This document shows, in pieces, positions 12,003 to 18,552 of a DNA stretch of 24,844 nt. The stretch is taken from the IMG/VR virus record IMGVR_UViG_3300025759_010702, positions 1 through 24,844 of that record; one strand, written 5' to 3'. Both the position numbers and the translations under genes were made by a program. The notes below the pieces were generated by a model. It worked only from the letters and a program-made list of their open reading frames with translations, ran no database searches and was not told where the DNA came from. How positions within the stretch are numbered: position 1 is the stretch's first letter; each line of letters starts with the position of its first letter. This stretch comes from a virus.

Positions 12003-13822
12003 GCAAACATATAATCCTTACGAAGTTGACTATCACGCCCAAACATCATTTGGAAAATACCTGCATCGTCAACAGTTACAGTATCATATTGTGGCTCGTT
12101 AATAATAGTATGATATTCGTCTTCTTGTAAAGAACCAAGACCTTTAATATATCGATGTTTCCAACCATCTTGAGCTGATTTAAATTCAGATGCTTCCTTA
12201 TATGTATAGAACCATTTAACATCTTTACCTTTAGTTGAAATCATAATTGGAGTACGAGTGATCTTAACTCGTTTTTCGTTTAAAAGTCGAGGCCAAAACT
12301 TATAAAAGAAAGCAATTAACAATGGACTAATATGTCCAATACCATCATGGTCAGCATCAGTTAAAGTAGCAATGTTTTCATATGTCATATCGTCAACTGA
12401 ATTTGGATTTGTAATATCAAGACCAAGAACTGAAATTAATTCTGATAGTTCTTTGTTTTTAAGAACATCGGCAGGTTTCATATCCCAAGTATTCATAATC
12501 ACACCACGAAGAGGATAAGCACCTACCTTATTTGGATCACGTACTTTGAGAAGGAAGCCCATTGCCGAGTCGCCCTCAACAATCTTTAATGTTGCATCTT
12601 GTGTATTAGCTGCAATATGTTTTGCTACTTTTACTTTACGAAGTTTTTTCTGTGCAAGTGTAGCGGCACGTTTATCCGCAGCAATTTTCTTTGCAAGTTG
12701 AGCTTCAATTATAGGATCAATGATAGATGGAGTATTAAGAATTTTACGAGCAAAATAGTCTACTTCACGAATTTCAGATGCGATTACGTGTTCTTTAACA
12801 TTACTCATAGGATTTGTTAAACGTTCTTTTGTTTGCGAATCAAATTTAGGATTTGTAAAATTACGTGCAAACATCACAAAAGTAAGACCATTCTTAATCG
12901 TTGAACGAACCACTTCAATTTTGTATTTACGCTTAATCATAACTGTAAGTTCGTCAACAATACCATTTATAATAAAATCAACATACGATCCGCCTTGACG
13001 TGTATTTACACCATTTATAAACGAATTCGTACGGAAACCGTCTTCAGAAGATGTAATCAAAAAAGAAAGATTATGTGTTTTTTCAATGATTGCTTCTTCA
13101 CCAAATAATTCTGAATATTTTTTCAGATTGTTTACTTTGATACGACGCTTATTAAATGAAAACGCAATTTCAGGAAATGCCATTTGTAAACTAATAAGAC
13201 GATCTTCAAGTAAAGCAACAGTGTCAAGATCATCAAGACTGTCAACTTCAAATAAACTAAAGTCAGGAATAAACCAAACCTCTGTACCGTTGCCTTCTTT
13301 TTTACTATAAGCTTCTTTAATTTCTTCTGCGCCGTTTTTACAAGTGACAGTAATTTGGTCGCCGTTGCTCCACGAACGTCCTGTAAATTTTGAAGACAAG
13401 AAGTTTGTTGCGGCTGAACCTACGCCGTTAGTACCAATCGTAACACGTTCATCATCAAAGCTTGTACCTGCATTAACTCTTGTCCAAGCAGCCGTCGCAC
13501 GGTTGATGTTTGTTTGAGTTGTTTCATCAAATACTTTTTCTTGTGGTATACCACGACCGTTATCAGTAACCGTCACTTTATTATTATCCACGGATACGTT
13601 TATACGATTTGCATACATAAAGTTTGTACGAATTGCTTCATCAATTGAATTGTCAAGTATTTCGTCAATCATTTTTGACAGAGCAGGAACATACTTGGCT
13701 GTTTTCCATTCTCCTAGAATGAAACGTTCAATGTCTTCTTTAGCACTTGATCCCATATACATACCAATTCGTTCTCGAACGTGTTGGCGTGCAGTTAAGA
13801 TTTTGAATTGTTCTACTGACAT
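11999..13822 (-). CDS. 39: DNA topoisomerase II large subunit (fused gp39-gp60)
   Basis: This is the ATPase subunit, homologous to GyrB/ParE. The 607-aa product has the GHKL ATP site: EILDNSIDEA (54-63), TDNGRGIP (86-93) and GTNGVGSAATN (130-140). The transducer domain follows, then the TOPRIM domain with VEGDSA (415-420) and DADHDG (489-494), which hold the metal for strand cleavage. In T4 this protein is split between genes 39 and 60; here it is one frame, as in many marine T4-like phages. The promoter at 13853-13881 and a GAGGAAT site precede it. The 3' end overlaps a small membrane protein gene. Confidence 0.95.
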   Translation of the reverse strand: MSVEQFKILTARQHVRERIGMYMGSSAKEDIERFILGEWKTAKYVPALSKMIDEILDNSIDEAIRTNFMYANRINVSVDNNKVTVTDNGRGIPQEKVFDETTQTNINRATAAWTRVNAGTSFDDERVTIGTNGVGSAATNFLSSKFTGRSWSNGDQITVTCKNGAEEIKEAYSKKEGNGTEVWFIPDFSLFEVDSLDDLDTVALLEDRLISLQMAFPEIAFSFNKRRIKVNNLKKYSELFGEEAIIEKTHNLSFLITSSEDGFRTNSFINGVNTRQGGSYVDFIINGIVDELTVMIKRKYKIEVVRSTIKNGLTFVMFARNFTNPKFDSQTKERLTNPMSNVKEHVIASEIREVDYFARKILNTPSIIDPIIEAQLAKKIAADKRAATLAQKKLRKVKVAKHIAANTQDATLKIVEGDSAMGFLLKVRDPNKVGAYPLRGVIMNTWDMKPADVLKNKELSELISVLGLDITNPNSVDDMTYENIATLTDADHDGIGHISPLLIAFFYKFWPRLLNEKRVKITRTPIMISTKGKDVKWFYTYKEASEFKSAQDGWKHRYIKGLGSLQEDEYHTIINEPQYDTVTVDDAGIFQMMFGRDSQLRKDYMFA

Positions 13823-13852
13823 ATAATATTCCTCAAAGTGTTCTCAATTACT

Positions 13853-13881
13853 AATCTATCTGATTCTTAAGTAAATGTCAA
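13853..13881 (-). promoter_or_regulatory. Early sigma-70 promoter of the topoisomerase gene
   Basis: TTGACA (13881-13876), 17 nt with AGAATCAGA, TAGATT (13858-13853). It starts just after the terminator at 13892-13914, making a clean unit boundary. Confidence 0.8.
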
Positions 13882-13891
13882 CTAAAAAATA

Positions 13892-13914
13892 AAGAAGGGC
13901 TAAAAACCCTTCTT
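13892..13914 (-). terminator. Rho-independent terminator after the EF-hand gene
   Basis: On the minus strand AAGAAGGG and CCCTTCTT (8 bp, perfect) with a 7-nt loop are followed by TTATTTTTTA. It ends the unit of the EF-hand protein. Confidence 0.85.
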
Positions 13915-13938
13915 AATAAATTTATATATTTTATATAA

Positions 13939-14307
13939 TTAGCCTTCTTTTGATGAACCATTTTTGCCTTTTGAGTAGGCATTTGCACCAAAGAATGCTG
14001 CGACCAAGCCGGCAATTGCAACAAAATAAGTTGGAGCAATATCACCAATTAAACCTGCAGCATCATCAACACCAAAGATGCTTGTGACAAGAATGAGAAC
14101 TGGATATAAAAGCATTCCCCAAAGAGCAAACCATGCCATCTGGCGAATTTGATCTTCTTTTGCATCTTCATTCTCTTGCATTTTCTTTTTATGTTCCCAT
14201 TCAGCAATTTCTTTTGCACGGGCCATTTCTTCGTCTGTAATAACACCATCGCCATCAGTATCTAAATGAGCATAGATTGAATCTGGTGTCAAACTTTTAG
14301 ATGCCAT
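13939..14307 (-). CDS. EF-hand membrane protein
   Basis: The 122-aa product has one canonical EF-hand calcium loop, DTDGDGVITDEE (residues 16-27, with D, D, D and E at the ligand positions), then a charged helix (MARAKEIAEWEHKKKMQE), and two transmembrane helices (about 56-74 and 88-110). Comparable EF-hand plus membrane proteins occur in T4-like cyanophages, role unknown. A TATAAATA late box lies 66 nt upstream and TAGGAGA is the ribosome site, so it may be made late and could be a membrane or virion protein. A terminator follows. Confidence 0.8.
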   Translation of the reverse strand: MASKSLTPDSIYAHLDTDGDGVITDEEMARAKEIAEWEHKKKMQENEDAKEDQIRQMAWFALWGMLLYPVLILVTSIFGVDDAAGLIGDIAPTYFVAIAGLVAAFFGANAYSKGKNGSSKEG

Positions 14308-14372
14308 GTTATTTTCTCCTATATTATAAATGGCATACTATATTCATAATACAGGAAAATCAAATCACCTTT

Positions 14373-14380
14373 TATTTATA
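14373..14380 (-). promoter_or_regulatory. T4-type late promoter box before the EF-hand gene
   Basis: TATAAATA on the minus strand, 7 nt after the stop of the preceding 50-aa ORF and 66 nt before the EF-hand start. A perfect late box in an intergenic position. Confidence 0.6.
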
Positions 14381-14387
14381 TGAAAAG

Positions 14388-14540
14388 TTATTCTTCTTCC
14401 TTTATAGCAATATGTACTTTTGCAATTGAACCTTTTCTTTTTTTTATATAAAAACTTAATCCATGATCGTTAAATATTTTTTTAAGTTCATTAATCGTTG
14501 GATCATTGTTTAGATCATTGTCTTTATTTTTCATTTCCAT
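14388..14540 (-). CDS. Small charged protein (50 aa), unknown
   Basis: The ATG at 14540 (a second one is at 14534) overlaps the end of the upstream gene in another frame by 17 nt. The product starts MEMKNKDNDLNNDPTINELK and ends KVHIAIKEEE. It reads as a short helix followed by beta strands. Its position in a tightly packed operon supports it; no family is seen. Confidence 0.55.
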   Translation of the reverse strand: MEMKNKDNDLNNDPTINELKKIFNDHGLSFYIKKRKGSIAKVHIAIKEEE

Positions 14541-14706
14541 TACACCAATGTCTCCTGGTATATGCGTTTTTTATAAGTTCGCTAAATCTATCAGCAATAC
14601 GTCTTAATTCTTGTCCAGATTCTGGGTCATGTTGTTGTAAAGAACTTGCATAATTATGCAATTTTATTAACATATCAGAATCTTCTGTCCACTTTTTATC
14701 ACTCAT
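14524..14706 (-). CDS. Small protein (60 aa), unknown
   Basis: It starts MSDKKWTEDSDMLIKLHNYA and is mostly helical (SSLQQHDPESGQELRRIADR). It overlaps the next upstream gene by 4 nt (ATGA) and the following one by 17 nt. No motif is recognised. Confidence 0.6.
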   Translation of the reverse strand: MSDKKWTEDSDMLIKLHNYASSLQQHDPESGQELRRIADRFSELIKNAYTRRHWCNGNEK

Positions 14707-14984
14707 GGTGCTGGTAATGGTTTTGTATTTTGTGTATCGTGATAATCACCGTCCTTGTAATAATCACGACTTGCTTCTTCTTTAATCATCATTCCGTTTC
14801 GCATACGATAAGTAATTATTTCACGCCTAATAACTCCTTCAGTGTCAGATTCAAATGCACTCTTAAATGGCCCTTCCGTTGTTTTGTTTGCGGTAACATT
14901 AATATCATATCTTTGGTATTCAGGCGGCACCTTACCATATCCAACTACATAGTCCCATTGTTTTTGCGTATATCCTTCATTCAT
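14703..14984 (-). CDS. Small protein (93 aa), unknown
   Basis: It starts MNEGYTQKQWDYVVGYGKVP, is beta-rich and polar, and ends with a Pro-rich tail KPLPAP. It overlaps the nucleotidyltransferase gene by 8 nt and the next gene by ATGA, so it is co-translated with the sugar genes. I see no known family. Confidence 0.65.
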   Translation of the reverse strand: MNEGYTQKQWDYVVGYGKVPPEYQRYDINVTANKTTEGPFKSAFESDTEGVIRREIITYRMRNGMMIKEEASRDYYKDGDYHDTQNTKPLPAP

Positions 14985-15384
14985 TGCATACTCTCTTTCT
15001 AAGATCGCTTGTACTAAATCTATGGTCTCTTTTATTAAAATATAATTCTATTCCTCTTGATCTACAAATATCTTTACCTGTGAAATCTTCTGTTTTATAT
15101 TCATCTCCTAATATTCTAATGTCAATATTATATAGCGTTAATATATCTTTTAAATCTTCTTCAGAACAATATGGAATGATTTCGTCAACATATCCTATTG
15201 CTTTAAGTTGAGTATATCTTTCAACAATAGTTTGAATTGGAGCATTTTTTTCTTTTCTTTCAATACTAGGATCCATCTGAAGCCCACATATCAAATAGTC
15301 GCATTGTTCTTTTGCTTCTCTTAACATTTGTACGTGTCCTGCATGAAGCAAATCAAACGCGGACGCAGTAAATCCTACAATCAT
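14977..15384 (-). CDS. Cytidylyltransferase-like protein (TagD / RfaE C-domain type)
   Basis: The 135-aa product begins MIVGFTASAFDLLHAGHVQM with the HxGH-type nucleotide motif (HAGH at 14-17), and ends with STSDLRKRV, the family's ISTS-like closing motif. It is a minimal nucleotidyltransferase domain that couples a phosphorylated sugar, sugar alcohol or similar compound to CTP or ATP. Glycerol-3-P cytidylyltransferase and the ADP-heptose-forming domain of HldE are the nearest groups; the exact substrate cannot be told. It overlaps the phosphomannomutase gene by ATGA, which suggests a shared sugar pathway. Confidence 0.85.
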   Translation of the reverse strand: MIVGFTASAFDLLHAGHVQMLREAKEQCDYLICGLQMDPSIERKEKNAPIQTIVERYTQLKAIGYVDEIIPYCSEEDLKDILTLYNIDIRILGDEYKTEDFTGKDICRSRGIELYFNKRDHRFSTSDLRKRVCNE

Positions 15385-16085
15385 TCACCAGAAATCCTTT
15401 TTAATTTTTCCCACGTATCTTTCCAATCTTTAACTTGATAAACTTGGTTTGGAAATTTTAATTTTCTTGCTAAAGGATAGTCATTACCACCTTGTTCAGT
15501 TTTATCACCAAAAAAATAAATAATATCACTGTCTGAAAAGTAATTAAGAATTTGAGATTTATCACACCCTGTTGGTGCAATGTCTATTCCAGTTTCACCA
15601 CCTATAGTTGCTGTTATATTATCAAATTCACTATTAATTATATGTGCTATTGTTTCACGCTCACGATTATTAGTATCATATTTTATATATAATTTACGAT
15701 CTTCGTAACTTGCATTACGTCCTACTATACTAAAGTTTACACAACCAGGGCGTTCTTCAATATGATTTCCTGTACGTAGTTCAAATTTACTTGATTGTAA
15801 CCATCCGTCAAAAAATTCTAATAATTCTTTAGACGGTTTCCATTCGTTTCTATAAATATTTTTGCTTTGTTGCCATATATCATTTCCAGAACAATTATAC
15901 ACACACATAGCAAGACTGTAAAGAGGTAAACCAATTTGCTCAATTGTTTTATCTCGATCTGAACCAGTTACAAAGTAAACTGCATTGTGTGTTGCAAAAT
16001 GCTCAAACCAAGTTTTAAAATCCTGTGACATTGGTTGTCTTGACGGAGTAAGAGTACCATCAATATCAAAAATATATTTTATCAT
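15381..16085 (-). CDS. Phosphomannomutase, eukaryotic-type HAD enzyme
   Basis: The product (234 aa, close to the 240-260 of this family) interconverts mannose-6-P and mannose-1-P (EC 5.4.2.8), the step before GDP-mannose. It shows FDIDGTLTPSRQ (6-17) with the nucleophile Asp7 and acid/base Asp9, FVTGSDRDK (38-46), HIEERPGCVNFSIVGRNASY (108-127), GGETGIDIAPTGCDK (162-176) and IYFFGDKTEQGGND (189-202). These match human PMM2-like proteins, not the larger bacterial ManB/AlgC type. It is followed by the nucleotidyltransferase gene (ATGA overlap). The GDP-mannose pyrophosphorylase needed next is not in the window. Confidence 0.9.
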   Translation of the reverse strand: MIKYIFDIDGTLTPSRQPMSQDFKTWFEHFATHNAVYFVTGSDRDKTIEQIGLPLYSLAMCVYNCSGNDIWQQSKNIYRNEWKPSKELLEFFDGWLQSSKFELRTGNHIEERPGCVNFSIVGRNASYEDRKLYIKYDTNNRERETIAHIINSEFDNITATIGGETGIDIAPTGCDKSQILNYFSDSDIIYFFGDKTEQGGNDYPLARKLKFPNQVYQVKDWKDTWEKLKRISGE

Positions 16086-16086
16086 A

Positions 16087-16212
16087 TTATTTTTTCTCTT
16101 TATTCAACAAGTTCCCTAACCAAGAAGTTACGTCATCACAAGGGTCATCAATTATCGGTTTTTGAGTTTCTTCATTATTATTTTCTTTTGATTTTCGTCC
16201 ATCCAAAACCAT
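16087..16212 (-). CDS. Small protein (41 aa) overlapping the DUF1289 gene
   Basis: An AAGGAG ribosome site 8 nt before the ATG at 16212 lies inside the DUF1289 gene, and the frame runs 61 nt out of phase with its 3' end. It starts MVLDGRKSKENNNEETQKP and ends VTSWLGNLLNKEKK. The stop (TAA) is one base from the phosphomannomutase ATG (TAATATG), a spacing also found at 5992. The strong ribosome site and coupling make it likely to be translated. Function unknown. Confidence 0.5.
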   Translation of the reverse strand: MVLDGRKSKENNNEETQKPIIDDPCDDVTSWLGNLLNKEKK

Positions 16213-16331
16213 TCAGAAATCTCCTTCTGAGTTCTTTTGCAACCTATACAAACATTTGTAAAAGGATCAATTTTACAAATGTTTATACATGGATTGATGA
16301 GTTGCGGTGGTTTCTTGTTTTTTCTCCTCAT
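16152..16331 (-). CDS. DUF1289-family small cysteine-rich protein
   Basis: The 59-aa product has Cys15, Cys19, Cys28 and Cys31 in the pattern C-x3-C-x8-C-x2-C (NPCINICKIDP, VCIGCKRT), then EISEWFWMDENQKKIIMKKL, which is the DUF1289 signature (PCxxxCxxD...CxGCxRTxxEIxxW). The cysteines may bind a metal. DUF1289 proteins are widespread in proteobacteria; their role is unknown. ATG at 16331 is the only in-frame start. With the -10 box ending at 16341 the 5' leader would be about 3 nt, so translation may be leaderless. Confidence 0.8.
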   Translation of the reverse strand: MRRKNKKPPQLINPCINICKIDPFTNVCIGCKRTQKEISEWFWMDENQKKIIMKKLKNR

Positions 16332-16340
16332 CGTATATTT

Positions 16341-16369
16341 ATTCTATACCACGAGGAAAAAAATGTCAA
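16341..16369 (-). promoter_or_regulatory. Early sigma-70 promoter of the DUF1289 / phosphomannomutase unit
   Basis: TTGACA (16369-16364), 17 nt, TAGAAT (16346-16341). The expected start lies only about 3 nt before the DUF1289 ATG. Confidence 0.8.
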
Positions 16370-16374
16370 TTAAA

Positions 16375-16701
16375 TTATCCTTGTTTTGACATTATATTAT
16401 CATACCAATTAGGATTTTTATTTTTTAAAATCATAAGAGGAGAACCATTGATACCGTCTTGTTGGCGTGCTTCAACATATTCTTCAACAGTAAATGATTT
16501 GCAAAGCTCTTTTACGAATTTTGCTTTTGTAAATGGTCCTTTATATTTAAATCGAGCGATAAACAGTTCTTTTGGCATACCTACTCGAGATGGGTGGCAA
16601 TTAGGTGCAACTTGATCCCATGTAGGTTGACCTTCGTATGTACCTGTGTACTCAAGATATCCACCGTGATATGTGAATTTTGATTTGTCGAACTGAGTCA
16701 T
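16375..16701 (-). CDS. Conserved-looking phage protein (108 aa), unknown
   Basis: It starts MTQFDKSKFTYHGGYLEYTG, contains KELFIARFKYKGPFTKAKFV and KSFTVEEYVEARQQDG, and ends NWYDNIMSKQG. The pattern is alpha/beta and soluble; I have the impression of a small protein family shared by T4-like phages, but cannot name a function. It has an AAAAGGAAT ribosome site and an early promoter (16735-16763), and stands first in the minus-strand direction next to the divergent structural gene. Confidence 0.7.
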   Translation of the reverse strand: MTQFDKSKFTYHGGYLEYTGTYEGQPTWDQVAPNCHPSRVGMPKELFIARFKYKGPFTKAKFVKELCKSFTVEEYVEARQQDGINGSPLMILKNKNPNWYDNIMSKQG

Positions 16702-16724
16702 GACTGATTCCTTTTTTCATTCCT

Positions 16725-16732
16725 TATAAATA
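16725..16732 (+). promoter_or_regulatory. T4-type late promoter box before the structural gene
   Basis: TATAAATA on the plus strand, 45 nt upstream of the virion protein gene at 16777. It lies immediately next to the -10 box of the opposing early promoter (16740-16735). Confidence 0.75.
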
Positions 16733-16734
16733 TA

Positions 16735-16763
16735 TACATATCATATTTAGAAAGAAATGTCAA
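16735..16763 (-). promoter_or_regulatory. Early sigma-70 promoter, minus strand
   Basis: TTGACA (16763-16758), 17 nt, TATGTA (16740-16735). It drives the 108-aa protein gene and overlaps the territory of the plus-strand late promoter. Confidence 0.7.
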
Positions 16764-16776
16764 TAGGAAAGATGTT

Positions 16777-17262
16777 ATGATAACAAATTTTATGTCGCCA
16801 TTAGAGTTTGTAGTTACAGTTAGCAGATTGCCAAATGTACAATTTTTTACACAAAACGTTGTCATACCGTCTCTTAACTTGCAGTTGGTCGACCAACCCA
16901 CTCCATTTAAGTTAATTCCTGTTCCAGGAGATAGAGTATCATATGGTGATTTACCTCTATCATTTATTATTGACGAATCAATGAACAATTATATTGAAGT
17001 TTTTAACTGGATAAAAGCTTTAGGTTTCCCAGAAAACTTTACACAATACGACACTTTAAAAGATAGTAATGATGGATTACTAACAGACATATCTATAATA
17101 ATTATGAACAGCCATAAAAATCCTAATATTCAAATGGATTTTGTTGATTGTTTCCCCTCGAATTTGTCCGATGTTCAGCTTGATACTACACAAACGGATG
17201 TTGTGTATCCTCAAGCAACTGTGAATTTTATATTTAGGGATTTAAAAATAACACAGTTATAA
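16777..17262 (+). CDS. Virion structural protein, probably tail-tube or baseplate related
   Basis: The 161-aa product begins MITNFMSPLEFVVTVSRLPN and continues VQFFTQNVVIPSLNLQLVDQ, then PTPFKLIPVPGDRVSYGDLP and MNNYIEVFNWIKALGFPENF. This matches, from memory, small structural proteins of T4-like marine phages with a tail-tube-like (gp19-like) beta fold: residues VSRLPN, the IP-x-L segment and NWIKALGFP are typical. Exact T4 counterpart is uncertain (tail tube, tube-associated or baseplate). A late box and AGGAAAG ribosome site (5 nt from the ATG) precede it, as expected for a virion protein. The nuclease gene follows with coupled translation. Confidence 0.7.
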   Translation: MITNFMSPLEFVVTVSRLPNVQFFTQNVVIPSLNLQLVDQPTPFKLIPVPGDRVSYGDLPLSFIIDESMNNYIEVFNWIKALGFPENFTQYDTLKDSNDGLLTDISIIIMNSHKNPNIQMDFVDCFPSNLSDVQLDTTQTDVVYPQATVNFIFRDLKITQL

Positions 17263-17274
17263 GGAATTAAAAAA

Positions 17275-17763
17275 TTGGCAAACTCAAATCAAAACGAGTA
17301 CGATGTACACGTAGTTAAAGTAGTTGACGGTGATACTGTTGACGTAGACATTGATCTAGGATTTAAAATTCAGCTAAAAGATGAAAGAGTACGTATCATG
17401 GGTATTGATACTCCTGAGTCAAGAACATCAGACAGAGTAGAAAAATTGTTTGGTGTTGCAGCTAAAAATAGACTTTATTCTTTGTTAGAAAAAGATGCTA
17501 AACTTATCACAACCGAAGACAAAGACGGTGAAGATATGAAAGGTAAGTTTGGTCGTATTCTTGGCGATTTCCGCGCGGCAGATGGTCGTTTGGTTACAGA
17601 GATTATGATTGAAGAAGGACATTGTGTTCCTTACTTTGGTGGTTCAAAAGAGGAAGTTCAAGCGGCACATATGAAAAACCGCGAACGTCTTTTAAACGAA
17701 GGTGTTGTTGACCGTGCCGAGTACGAAGCAATGGTACTTGCTGAGGCCAATGAAAAGAAATAA
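17275..17763 (+). CDS. Staphylococcal-nuclease-like (thermonuclease) protein
   Basis: The 162-aa product has an OB-fold nuclease domain: VVKVVDGDTVDVDIDLGF (13-30), VRIMGIDTPES (39-49) and KFGRILGDFR (91-100). Asp20, Arg40, Asp45, Glu48 and Arg94 fit the catalytic and calcium-binding residues of SNase. No signal peptide is present, so it acts inside the cell on DNA or RNA. The start is TTG at 17275, nine nt after AAGGAA that overlaps the previous stop; the next ATG would cut off the conserved core. Its stop touches the -35 box of the uvsY promoter. It may help degrade host DNA or act in recombination. Confidence 0.85.
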   Translation: MANSNQNEYDVHVVKVVDGDTVDVDIDLGFKIQLKDERVRIMGIDTPESRTSDRVEKLFGVAAKNRLYSLLEKDAKLITTEDKDGEDMKGKFGRILGDFRAADGRLVTEIMIEEGHCVPYFGGSKEEVQAAHMKNRERLLNEGVVDRAEYEAMVLAEANEKK

Positions 17764-17792
17764 TTGACATTTCTCTATTTCTGTGATAAAAT
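17764..17792 (+). promoter_or_regulatory. Early sigma-70 promoter of uvsY
   Basis: TTGACA (17764-17769), 17 nt ending TGTGA, TAAAAT (17787-17792). It begins directly after the TAA of the nuclease gene. Confidence 0.82.
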
Positions 17793-17825
17793 AGTAAAAA
17801 ATGCTATACAATGGAGAAGTGCATA

Positions 17826-18260
17826 ATGGATATAGACGAAATCAACAAGTTGTGGGCTCAGGATTGCAAAATTGATGAAACAAATCTTTCAAGAGAATCA
17901 AGCCGCATTCCTGAATTACACAATAAGTATTATAATCTATACTACCGCGAAGCATTAAAAATACGAAAACTAAAATCCGATCTAACAGAACTTGAAAAAG
18001 TAAAAACCGAATATTATAATGGGTCTATGGATGAGCTTGAACTACGAGATCGTGGTTGGAAACCTTTTGCGCTTAAAGTATTACGTAATGATTTAGATAG
18101 ATATATTCAAAGCGATAAAGATATTATAGAACTAAGTCTCAAAATATCATTACATGAAGAACGCGGGAAATATTTAGAAAATATTGTCAGGCAGATAAAT
18201 AATAGAAATTTTATTATTAAAAATATGATTGACTGGGTCAAGTTTCAAGCAGGAGGCTAA
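17826..18260 (+). CDS. uvsY: UvsY recombination mediator
   Basis: UvsY loads the UvsX recombinase onto gp32-covered single-stranded DNA. The 144-aa product (T4 UvsY is 137) starts MDIDEINKLWAQDCKIDETN and has IPELHNKYYNLYYREALKIR, EYYNGSMDELELRDRGWKPF and IIELSLKISLHEERGKYLEN; these blocks match marine T4-like UvsY proteins closely. The ATG at 17826 is preferred to the one at 17811 because GGAGAAG (17813-17819) is then an ideal ribosome site. It is first in an early operon with a small unknown gene and uvsW. Confidence 0.9.
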   Translation: MDIDEINKLWAQDCKIDETNLSRESSRIPELHNKYYNLYYREALKIRKLKSDLTELEKVKTEYYNGSMDELELRDRGWKPFALKVLRNDLDRYIQSDKDIIELSLKISLHEERGKYLENIVRQINNRNFIIKNMIDWVKFQAGG

Positions 18261-18261
18261 A

Positions 18262-18552
18262 ATGAAAGTACCATCAACAGGTATGCCATTTGATGTACAT
18301 CAAACCATCAAAGCATCACAGTACGGACATCCTAATGTATATGCAAATAGCGAACACATTACACCGCCAATTGAAAAGGATAGAGTCAGGGTGGTAGAGG
18401 CGGCGTCTCGTACCGAAGTTAAATTAAAACAATGGAAAGAAATTGAAGAACGAGCAAAAGAGATAAATATGTTAAGGAAACAATCCGATATACGTTACGA
18501 TAAAGATATTCCTGCATATACACAAGGTGAATTTATAGATATAAAAGTATGA
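18262..18552 (+). CDS. Small protein between uvsY and uvsW (96 aa), unknown
   Basis: It starts MKVPSTGMPFDVHQTIKASQ after a strong AGGAGG ribosome site that lies in the 3' end of uvsY; a longer frame from 18229 ignores that site. The middle is a charged helix (KLKQWKEIEERAKEINMLRK). The last codons overlap uvsW by ATGA. Being fixed between two recombination genes suggests a role there, but no family is recognised. Confidence 0.75.
   Translation: MKVPSTGMPFDVHQTIKASQYGHPNVYANSEHITPPIEKDRVRVVEAASRTEVKLKQWKEIEERAKEINMLRKQSDIRYDKDIPAYTQGEFIDIKV

Noticed and set aside
14730-15211. Plus-strand ORFs of 90 and 75 aa
   Set aside because: Shadows of the tightly packed minus-strand genes, which have overlaps, ribosome sites and recognisable motifs.
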